Positions 1 to 6,170 of a stretch of DNA of 12,364 bases are shown piece by piece. The notes below the pieces were generated by a model. The model was not told where the DNA came from, searched no databases, and saw only the letters and a program-made list of their open reading frames with translations. The stretch's first letter is position 1. Every line of letters begins with the position of its first letter. Origin of the DNA: an uncultured Lachnospiraceae bacterium (GTDB taxonomy: Bacteria > Bacillota > Clostridia > Lachnospirales > Lachnospiraceae); assembly GCA_910576895.1 (NCBI GenBank), contig CAJTJZ010000051.1, forward strand, positions 1 through 12,364, read 5' to 3'. Made by a program: the position numbers and the translations under genes.

Positions 1-1381
1 AATGCAGGATTCTAGGCGAAGTGAGATTGAAGCAATGTGATTGAACCATAACATGAGATGTATTGAAATCCTGTTACAATTCCATTTGTGATGTTTTGTT
101 TATCAATTGAACCATAACATGAGATGTATTGAAATGAAGTAGTCGCATGGTTTCAAGTATTGTGGGATTCCCATTGAACCATAACATGAGATGTATTGAA
201 ATTTTTATGGGCAGCTACGTAAGCAACCGCCTGTTCAATTGAACCATAACATGAGATGTATTGAAATCATAGTACCTACTGGATGTGGTGTGATTGTGGT
301 AATTGAACCATAACATGAGATGTATTGAAATATTGATTTATAATATTCTTCCCACATCTGTTCAATATTGAACCATAACATGAGATGTATTGAAATCGCT
401 TTGGAAAATATGGCGATTTCCCACAAAAAATTGAACCATAACATGAGATGTATTGAAATAGGTATCTTCCGTGGGGCGAGCATGTTGTTGAACCAATTGA
501 ACCATAACATGAGATGTATTGAAATTGTTTGGGAAGCTAAGCTATTTGCAGATACTCTACCATTGAACCATAACATGAGATGTATTGAAATAGAAATAAA
601 TAATCTTTTCAAATCAACAACTGTATATTGAACCATAACATGAGATGTATTGAAATTAATCCCTTGCGATAAGCCCTGTAATCTCGTTAGACCATTGAAC
701 CATAACATGAGATGTATTGAAATTTCTGAAAATAAATTGTATGCTGATAAGTATTATCGATTGAACCATAACATGAGATGTATTGAAATCCCTCTAAGGT
801 TTCTGCGTTTTTCTTCTTTTCTTAAATTGAACCATAACATGAGATGTATTGAAATCACTGTTTCGCAATGCCCCCTGCTGAAATGGTATCAGATTGAACC
901 ATAACATGAGATGTATTGAAATAGGGCGAGCTTGCTCGCTCGTCTTGACCCTTGACAATTGAACCATAACATGAGATGTATTGAAATCGTTTATTCATGC
1001 GTCAAAAAGCTGCTGCACAAATTATTGAACCATAACATGAGATGTATTGAAATTCAATATATTTCTCCAACTTTGAAATATATACAGCAATTGAACCATA
1101 ACATGAGATGTATTGAAATTATAAAATCTATATTGAATCTTATGTTGTGTATATGATTGAACCATAACATGAGATGTATTGAAATAAGTAAACGGGAAGA
1201 AAATTCCTTGCCCATCTGCGTATTGAACCATAACATGAAATGTATTGAAATATTGTTGTAGATTACTCAAATGGCGGCAGAAAAATATTGAACCATAACA
1301 TGAGATGTATTGAAATTCTGAAAGAATGATGCTTGGTAGTGGGGAGTTTAAATTGAACCATAACATGAGATGTATTGAAAT
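1..1381 (+). CRISPR. Type I-B CRISPR array, 21 full repeats, continues beyond left edge
   Basis: The 30-bp repeat begins ATTGAACC and ends ATTGAAAT. Full copies start at 40, 106, 173, 238, 302, 367, 430, 496, 562, 627, 694, 760, 826, 893, 958, 1024, 1090, 1156, 1222, 1287 and 1352. Spacers are 33-37 bp, mostly 35-36. All copies are identical except the one at 1222, which has G to A at 1239. Bases 1-3 (AAT) match the repeat end and 4-39 would then be a 36-bp spacer, so the array continues to the left. Inside the repeat, ACAT-GAG-ATGT can form a small hairpin ending exactly before the last eight bases, ATTGAAAT. That is the 5' handle expected after Cas6 cleavage in type I-B, so the array is transcribed on the + strand. 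The leader is therefore outside the window and the trailer faces cas6. Confidence 0.98.
1222..1251 (+). repeat. Variant CRISPR repeat (19th full copy)
   Basis: This copy differs from the consensus only at repeat position 18 (G to A at 1239). The change falls in the three-base loop of the ACAT/ATGT hairpin, so the stem and the ATTGAAAT handle remain intact and Cas6 processing should not be lost. It is the third copy from the right end. Decay usually gathers at the trailer end, which agrees with a leader on the left. Confidence 0.9.
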
Positions 1382-1411
1382 AAGGCTACCATAATCCCAC
1401 TGGTATAGGGT

Positions 1412-1442
1412 GGCAGCTTTGCTGCCATGCCACATAGTGGCA
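1412..1442. repeat. Two adjacent GC-rich hairpins
   Basis: GGCAGC (1412-1417) pairs with GCTGCC (1421-1426) across a TTT loop. TGCCAC (1428-1433) pairs with GTGGCA (1437-1442) across an ATA loop. TGCCAC can also pair with GTGGCA at 1410-1415, so the two hairpins can exchange partners. No T-run follows, so this is not a convincing intrinsic terminator. A recombination-end or mRNA-leader structure of the IS-like remnant fits better. Confidence 0.7.
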
Positions 1443-1515
1443 CAGTCTCTTTGAGGTTACCAAAAGACCGTGGGGTAAGGTAGCCAAAAGTAACGGTTTG
1501 TGTTATACTTATGGC

Positions 1516-1560
1516 ATGGGAACATGGAAATCAAAAAACAGGCACAAGTATTTATGGTAA
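1516..1560 (+). pseudogene. Truncated IS200/IS605-like tnpA N-terminus (14 codons)
   Basis: The frame starts at ATG 1516 and stops at TAA 1558, encoding MGTWKSKNRHKYLW. From memory, clostridial IS200/IS605 TnpA proteins (Y1 single-strand transposases of about 130-150 residues) start very similarly and continue with a QYHI-like strand leading to the HUH motif. Here the frame ends after about 13 matching residues. The DNA that follows is AT-rich and I could not read the HUH motif or the catalytic tyrosine in any frame. The gene is therefore a stub and cannot encode an active transposase. A TATACT box lies at 1504-1509, too close to the ATG to be a normal leader-bearing promoter. Chance resemblance cannot be excluded for so short a peptide. 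Confidence 0.45.
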
Positions 1561-1737
1561 TTCTTATTAGGAATGTTATACACTATAAACAAAAGAAAAT
1601 CTAGATTTTTATGAGAATTTCATCTTTATTTTTAAGCGATTGCCCTACAAAAGAGTCTTGTATATTATTTATTTTTTCATAGAATCAAAAACTTATAAAT
1701 TGGTGTAAAATTTTTACAAAAAAATTTAAAAAAGTTC
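1561..1737. other. AT-rich non-coding stretch upstream of the cas promoter
   Basis: No gene is supported here. The stretch is very AT-rich and contains a perfect 14-bp palindrome, AAAATCTAGATTTT (1596-1609), and a 15-bp dyad at 1704-1718. It is not a typical place for the array leader, because the repeat polarity puts the leader at the other end. Part of it may be debris of the IS-like element. Confidence 0.5.
1704..1718. promoter_or_regulatory. Perfect 15-bp dyad upstream of the cas promoter, candidate operator
   Basis: TGTAAAA (1704-1710) and TTTTACA (1712-1718) form a perfect inverted repeat around one central T. It ends 19 bp before the proposed -35 box of the cas promoter, a position suited to an activator or an upstream repressor. 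I do not recognise it as the site of a known regulator. In DNA this AT-rich, short dyads also arise by chance. Confidence 0.3.
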
Positions 1738-1766
1738 TTGAATTTTGTAGAAATTTGATTTAATAT
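1738..1766 (+). promoter_or_regulatory. SigA-type promoter of the cas operon
   Basis: TTGAAT (1738-1743) is followed by exactly 17 bp and then TAATAT (1761-1766), each matching four of six consensus bases. Transcription would begin near 1773, giving a leader of about 48 bases with the AAGGAGA ribosome site at 1798-1804. It is the best-spaced promoter upstream of cas6, and no other good promoter is visible between the cas genes. Confidence 0.6.
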
Positions 1767-1820
1767 AGTAAAAAAATGAGATAGTAAATATAATGTTAAG
1801 GAGAACATAGTATTAGTTAT

Positions 1821-2525
1821 ATGAAAGTTTTTGAGATAAAATTAAAAGTATTTTTGTTAAAAGATATTCATAAAACAGAAGTACAAGAAAGAGTAACAGA
1901 TTTTATAGATGGAACGTTAGCATTAAATAAAGATATGTTATTATTACATGAAGATAAACAAAGATATAAATTATATTCTTATGGTGGATTACAAAATATT
2001 GAAAAAAGTGGATTGTATTCTTCTGGAAATATTTATAATATTATCATTAGAACAGTTGATCAAAAATTAGCAAGATATTTGTATTCGTTTTTACCAAAAT
2101 ATCAAAATCATATAATGAAAGGATTGATAGCGGATATTCATATTCTTCCAAAAAGAATATTAGAGCGAATCTATACCCAGACACCAGTAATTATAAAAAA
2201 TAATTCAGGATATTGGCGTGATTGTTTATCTTTTGAAGAATATGAACAGAGAATTAAAATAAATTTAATAAAAAAATATCGACAGTTTTGTGCAAAGAAT
2301 ATGGAAGATACGATTCCTTTTTATACTTCTATTCAAATAGATAATAAAAAACCAATTGCGGTAACATATAAAGGAATAAAACTTTTAGGAGATAAGTTGA
2401 CATTGTATATTGCAGATGATACAATGTCTCAAGAATTAGCATATTTTGCTTTGGGTGTAGGGTTGGGTGAAATGAATAGTCGTGGTTTTTCTTTTGTAAA
2501 AGGATATTATGAACAGATATTTTAA
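1821..2525 (+). CDS. cas6: CRISPR pre-crRNA endoribonuclease Cas6 (type I-B)
   Basis: This protein of 234 residues cuts the CRISPR transcript within each repeat, leaving the ATTGAAAT handle on each crRNA. The glycine-rich loop typical of the second RAMP/ferredoxin-like fold lies near the C-terminus (ALGVGLGEMNSRGFSF, about residues 210-225). His43, in LLLHEDK, is the best candidate for the catalytic histidine, and H17 is a second one; the assignment is inferred from its position in the family. IIIRTVDQKLA (from about residue 74) also fits Cas6. It is the first gene of the cas operon. The SD AAGGAGA (1798-1804) lies 16 bases before ATG 1821, longer than usual. The in-frame ATT at 1812 would have ideal spacing but is a rare start, so I keep the ATG. 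Confidence 0.93.
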   Translation: MKVFEIKLKVFLLKDIHKTEVQERVTDFIDGTLALNKDMLLLHEDKQRYKLYSYGGLQNIEKSGLYSSGNIYNIIIRTVDQKLARYLYSFLPKYQNHIMKGLIADIHILPKRILERIYTQTPVIIKNNSGYWRDCLSFEEYEQRIKINLIKKYRQFCAKNMEDTIPFYTSIQIDNKKPIAVTYKGIKLLGDKLTLYIADDTMSQELAYFALGVGLGEMNSRGFSFVKGYYEQIF

Positions 2526-2552
2526 GTTTTAAAATATAAGTAGTATAGATTT

Positions 2553-2568
2553 AGGGGGTGTGGTTGTG
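2553..2568 (+). promoter_or_regulatory. Ribosome binding site deciding the cas8b start
   Basis: AGGGGG at 2553-2558 lies seven bases before GTG 2566 and only one base before GTG 2560. The 2566 GTG is thus the likely start. ATG 2581 is too far (22 bases). Confidence 0.6.
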
Positions 2569-4353
2569 TTATGTGATTGTATGAAAGTTTTTAAATGGAA
2601 TTTAGAAAAGGATGGAGATGCTCTTATTTTAGGTTCTTATATTCCAGAAAATGGGACTTATGTTTTAATAGATTTACAAAATGGTGGAGAAATTTTAGAA
2701 CAAGGAGTTCTAAAGTGGGATAAAAAGAGGAAGGAATTATTAGGAAAGAATCAGTTAAAATATTATAAAGAAATTATAGCATTTGATTATAATAGTAAGT
2801 TGGTAGATATGAATAAACCAATAGATAGTAAAAAAATTATACATAGTAATAATTATTTTTCATTTTTTATTAAAAAAGATAGTTTAGTAAATGGAAAATT
2901 AACAGAGGAGATAATGGAAAATTATTATACTATATTAGAAGAACCAATAAAAAAATATAAAAACTCAAAAAAAGCAATACAACTTTATAAAGAAGTAGAA
3001 GAAAGTTATGGAATTGTAGATAAAAAGCATTTAAGATTATGTCAAAAATGGATTGAGCATCATATTTTTTCATTAGAAAATTTAAAAATTAGTATTAGTG
3101 GAAAAGATTATCTAAAATTATTTTTCTTATTTTCTGATCCAAAAGAGATGATTCCAGAATATATCAAAGAAGGAAATCGTTATTTACTTCCTAATATTTA
3201 TAATAACAATGATTATAATCGAGTATTATATAATGAAGTTTATGGACTTCCAAATAATAATATGGGAATGAATTCAAAAAAACCCTATTTGGAACATAAA
3301 ACTAGGGGAAATCCTATGCCTTATTTATTAAATAAAGAACAGATACTTTTGCAAAAAAAGTTTTTTGACTATTTAATGAATTTTGCTGTTGAAGGAAAGG
3401 TGAATGTCTATATTGATCCTGATGAAAAAAAATTTGATGCATATCCTAATGGAGAGATGCCAGAGATGGATTTTCAGGGAATTTATATAAGAATTCAAAA
3501 GGGAAAAGAAGTAGAAATTCACTGTATGGATATTGTAAGTGATTATCGGTTTCAATTACAAAAAGAATTTTTATTAAAAGATTATTTGGAAATGGATATT
3601 TCAAAGTTGAAAGGAGAGATACCTCCCTACAATACGAAAGCAAATACAATATATAAAATGCAGGATTTAATTAATAAAATAGCATTTTCAAAATTTCTTG
3701 TTACAAATTATTTTACAAAGCAGGAAGATATTACAATCAATGATCCTATTTTAAAAGATGTAATTTTACAAAGTAGAGAAGTATTCTTTTCTTGGTTTTA
3801 TAAAGGAGAACAGGAAAATGCTATGCAAGTTGTAAAAAATTCTATTAGAAGATTAGTTTATGGAGCAATTACAAATGGATATTTTATAAAAGCAAAACAT
3901 ATTTTTAATTTATACTATTCTTTAAAACAGTATGATAAGAAGGGAGAACAGGATATGGGAATAACACCAGAGCAAATGAAAAGTGTGTTACGGGAGAAAA
4001 TTAATGGAAAAGAAACGGTTGGATTTTCAAATGATAATGAATATTATTTTGCAGTTGGACAAATGGTTAGTTATTTTATTTCCATTAGTCGTATGACTAA
4101 AAAAAATCATTCTCTTGCAAATCCATTTATTCAAGCAAAACAAGATTCTTTTATTAAGCAAAAATTAAAAGAAATGTATATAAAATATAATTATGATATA
4201 GCAAGTAATGGGAAACGATTTAATAATATGTATGCAATGATTTCCATTTATGAACCAGAAGGAAAGGTTAATTCTGATATGATACTTGCAGGATATTTAT
4301 GTGATAATTTAATTTATGAAAAAGGTATGAAAAAAGAAATGGAGGAAAATTAA
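2566..4353 (+). CDS. cas8b: Cascade large subunit Cas8b (Csh1/TM1802-like)
   Basis: At 595 residues from GTG 2566, this is the large subunit of the type I-B surveillance complex, which in this family recognises the PAM and helps recruit Cas3. Cas8 proteins diverge strongly and I see no single signature motif. The assignment rests on length, place between cas6 and cas7, and a C-terminal region resembling the TM1802/Csh1 family: FAVGQMVSYFISISR followed by GKRFNNMY and DMILAGYLCDNLIYE. That last part is helical and equivalent to the small subunit. An internal start at 3955 probably produces it as a separate protein. The stop codon (4351-4353) directly abuts the cas7 ATG, and the cas7 ribosome site GGAGG (4341-4345) lies inside this gene, so translation of the two is coupled. 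The frame is open from GTG 2560 onward. Confidence 0.9.
   Translation: MLCDCMKVFKWNLEKDGDALILGSYIPENGTYVLIDLQNGGEILEQGVLKWDKKRKELLGKNQLKYYKEIIAFDYNSKLVDMNKPIDSKKIIHSNNYFSFFIKKDSLVNGKLTEEIMENYYTILEEPIKKYKNSKKAIQLYKEVEESYGIVDKKHLRLCQKWIEHHIFSLENLKISISGKDYLKLFFLFSDPKEMIPEYIKEGNRYLLPNIYNNNDYNRVLYNEVYGLPNNNMGMNSKKPYLEHKTRGNPMPYLLNKEQILLQKKFFDYLMNFAVEGKVNVYIDPDEKKFDAYPNGEMPEMDFQGIYIRIQKGKEVEIHCMDIVSDYRFQLQKEFLLKDYLEMDISKLKGEIPPYNTKANTIYKMQDLINKIAFSKFLVTNYFTKQEDITINDPILKDVILQSREVFFSWFYKGEQENAMQVVKNSIRRLVYGAITNGYFIKAKHIFNLYYSLKQYDKKGEQDMGITPEQMKSVLREKINGKETVGFSNDNEYYFAVGQMVSYFISISRMTKKNHSLANPFIQAKQDSFIKQKLKEMYIKYNYDIASNGKRFNNMYAMISIYEPEGKVNSDMILAGYLCDNLIYEKGMKKEMEEN
3955..4353 (+). CDS. cas11b: Internally translated small subunit Cas11b (within cas8b)
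   Basis: ATG 3955 is in frame with cas8b and lies seven bases after AGGGAGA (3941-3947), as good a ribosome site as any in the operon. Starting there gives a 132-residue protein (MGITPEQMKSVL...) covering the helical C-terminal portion of Cas8b up to its stop. Work on type I-B, I-C and I-D systems has shown that the Cascade small subunit is made by internal translation of the large-subunit gene, and this size and position match. No separate cas11 gene occurs in the operon, so an internal product is expected. The assignment is inferred from these signals and family knowledge. Confidence 0.65.
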   Translation: MGITPEQMKSVLREKINGKETVGFSNDNEYYFAVGQMVSYFISISRMTKKNHSLANPFIQAKQDSFIKQKLKEMYIKYNYDIASNGKRFNNMYAMISIYEPEGKVNSDMILAGYLCDNLIYEKGMKKEMEEN

Positions 4354-5349
4354 ATGGAAAATAGAGTATATGGAGTATTGGGAATTGCATCTATTATGGC
4401 AAATTGGAATGCTGATTTTTCTGGATATCCAAAAACGATTTCAGATGGTACTATCTTTGGAAGTGACAAAGCATTAAAATATCCAATGAAAAAAATGTGG
4501 GATAATGAAGGAAAAAAAGTTCTTTATATAAAATCTTTGCGTTTTGAAAAAAAGAAGGAAGATACAACTTTAGTTCCGAAATCATTAAAAGAGCGATATC
4601 AAGATTTATTTTCAATAGATAGTATTGAAAAAAGTAATACAGAAGAAATTTTAAAAAATTTATTTCAGGCAGTAGATGTAAAAAATTTTGGAGCTACTTT
4701 TGCAGTAGCAAAAAATAATATTTCCATTACTGGAGCAGTGCAAATTGGACAAGGGTTTAATAAATATGAAGGAAGTATTGCAGAAGTACAGCAAATTCTT
4801 TCTCCATTTCGTGATGAAACAAAGGATGGAAAGGAAGATGCAAAGAAAGGCAGTAAAAAAGCAAAAGATATGGAAACAGGAGAGGAATTAGAAGGTGATA
4901 TAGCAAAAAATTCTACTCTTGGAAATAAAATTGTAAGTAATGAAGCACATTATTTCTATCCGTTTGTTATTAATCCTATTGCTTATAAAGAGTATGTAGA
5001 TTTGAATATTACAGAAGGATATACAAAAGAAGATTATGAAAATTTTAAAAGAACTGCTTTAGTTTCTGCAACGGCATATGCTACAAATGCAAAAGAAGGA
5101 TGTGAAAATGAATTTGCACTTTTTATAGAGACTAAATCTGATTTATATTTGCCAAATTTATCAGAATATATTTATTTTTCAAAAGAAAATGGAAAAAATA
5201 AGATTACTATTTCTTGTGGAAGTTTATTAAATCCATTAAAAGATAGGATTTTTTCTATTGAAATTTATTATAATCCATTGACCACTATTTTAGATACCGA
5301 TATTGAGAATACAGAAATATATAATATTGTAACAAGGGAAAAAATATAA
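4354..5349 (+). CDS. cas7: Cascade backbone subunit Cas7 (Csh2, type I-B)
   Basis: Cas7 of 331 residues forms the helical filament that coats the crRNA spacer. The N-terminus (YGVLGIASIMANWNADF, then GSDKALKYPMKKMW by residue 49) is the first strand and glycine-rich part of the RAMP fold as found in type I-B Csh2. The segment FGATFAVAKNNISITGAVQIGQG (split around residues 112-134) and YPFVINPIAYKEY (about 202-214) also fit the family. Residues 154-185 are a lysine- and acid-rich, low-complexity stretch that is probably an exposed loop, perhaps part of the thumb. The start abuts the cas8b stop with GGAGG eight bases upstream. Being the most abundant Cascade subunit, it benefits from this strong site. 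Confidence 0.92.
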   Translation: MENRVYGVLGIASIMANWNADFSGYPKTISDGTIFGSDKALKYPMKKMWDNEGKKVLYIKSLRFEKKKEDTTLVPKSLKERYQDLFSIDSIEKSNTEEILKNLFQAVDVKNFGATFAVAKNNISITGAVQIGQGFNKYEGSIAEVQQILSPFRDETKDGKEDAKKGSKKAKDMETGEELEGDIAKNSTLGNKIVSNEAHYFYPFVINPIAYKEYVDLNITEGYTKEDYENFKRTALVSATAYATNAKEGCENEFALFIETKSDLYLPNLSEYIYFSKENGKNKITISCGSLLNPLKDRIFSIEIYYNPLTTILDTDIENTEIYNIVTREKI

Positions 5350-5378
5350 ATGACAGAAATTAGTTGTGGAGAATTTAT

Positions 5379-6149
5379 ATGGAAATTTTAAAATTTAAAT
5401 TAAGTGGTAAAACAGCCTTTTTTAAAAAACCGGAAGTAAATACATATTATTATTTTACCTATGGACAAATTCATAAAATGGCACTGTTAGGAATTTTTGG
5501 TGCAATTTTAGGTTATAACGGATATGGAAGTATCAAAGAAGGCAAAAATGGAAAGATTTCTTTTGGCGAATCAATAGAATTGCCAGAATATTATAGGAAA
5601 TTAGAGCATTTAAAAATTGGAATTGTTCCATGTAATAAAAAAGGGTATATATCAAAGAAAATACAGACATTTAATAATTCTGTAGGATATGCTTCCAAGG
5701 AGCAAGGAGGAAATTTAATTATAAAGGAACAATGGCTGGAATCTCCAATATGGAATATCTATTTGTTAATAGATAACTTGGAAAGTGAAAAGATAGTAAA
5801 TGCTTTACAGGAAAAAACAGCTATCTATTTACCTTATTTAGGTAAGAATGATCATTTTGCAGATATTTCTGATATTGTTATTTTTCATGGAGAAAAAATA
5901 GAAATAGAAAATGATGATGTAGTTCAAATTGATAGTTTGTTTATAAAACATTTTGCAGAACTTGATATAGATAATGAGGATATAGAGGAACAAATATTTA
6001 AGTATGAAGAAGCACTCCCTGTAAAATTGGAAAAAGATTCTCTTTTATATCAAATGGAAAGAATGGTTTATACCAATATTCCAGTAGTGTCTTATCAAGG
6101 GGAACTTTATGAAATAATAGAAAATAAGAAAAAAATTATATTTTTATAG
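5379..6149 (+). CDS. cas5: Cascade subunit Cas5 (type I-B)
   Basis: Cas5 (256 residues) caps the 5' handle of the crRNA in type I Cascade. The N-terminal strand EILKFKLSGKTAFFKKPE followed by MALLGIFGAILGY (residues 34-46) is the typical Cas5 RAMP opening, in which a helix with a G-x-LG pattern follows the first strand. I start it at ATG 5379, because GGAG at 5368-5371 lies seven bases ahead. The in-frame TTG at 5364 has no ribosome site. The gap from cas7 is 29 bases, and cas3 follows after 21 bases. The protein has no catalytic motif of the kind seen in Cas5d, as expected where Cas6 does the processing. Confidence 0.9.
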   Translation: MEILKFKLSGKTAFFKKPEVNTYYYFTYGQIHKMALLGIFGAILGYNGYGSIKEGKNGKISFGESIELPEYYRKLEHLKIGIVPCNKKGYISKKIQTFNNSVGYASKEQGGNLIIKEQWLESPIWNIYLLIDNLESEKIVNALQEKTAIYLPYLGKNDHFADISDIVIFHGEKIEIENDDVVQIDSLFIKHFAELDIDNEDIEEQIFKYEEALPVKLEKDSLLYQMERMVYTNIPVVSYQGELYEIIENKKKIIFL

Positions 6150-6170
6150 TATAAATAGGGAAAAGAGAGT

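Larger units (their letters stand above)
1382..1560 (+). mobile_element. Probable IS200/IS605-family left-end remnant next to the array
   Basis: This patch is visibly richer in G and C than the cas genes beside it. It packs inverted repeats: GGCAGC-TTT-GCTGCC (1412-1426), TGCCAC-ATA-GTGGCA (1428-1442), TTACC (1457-1461) with GGTAA (1474-1478), and an outer pair GGCTACC (1384-1390) with GGTAGCC (1479-1485). It leads into a short reading frame at 1516 that resembles the start of TnpA. Left ends of IS200/IS605 elements carry subterminal hairpins recognised as single strands by TnpA, just ahead of tnpA. The rest of tnpA, any tnpB and the right end are missing. The left boundary is uncertain: the first ~30 bases could instead be an old spacer. 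The family call rests on remembered TnpA sequences, not on a search. Confidence 0.5.

Noticed and set aside
235..1435. Long open frames on both strands through the array, with repeated peptides such as ISIHLMLWFN or LNHNMRCIEI
   Set aside because: They are translations of the CRISPR repeat. A 30-bp repeat plus a 36-bp spacer is a multiple of three, which keeps the frame open by accident.
1412..1442. The GC-rich hairpins as the terminator of the CRISPR transcript
   Set aside because: No T-run follows either stem. They fit a transposon end better.
1596..1609. Palindrome AAAATCTAGATTTT as an operator
   Set aside because: It is more than 125 bp upstream of the cas promoter, and in DNA this AT-rich such palindromes are common.
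3373..3649. Two minus-strand frames inside cas8b
   Set aside because: They are shadows of the intact, family-consistent cas8b frame and have no start signals.
5350..5391. A 13-codon frame (MTEISCGEF...) right after the cas7 stop
   Set aside because: It overlaps the cas5 ribosome site and start and has no ribosome site of its own except the distal end of cas7. A leader peptide for cas5 is possible but nothing supports it.
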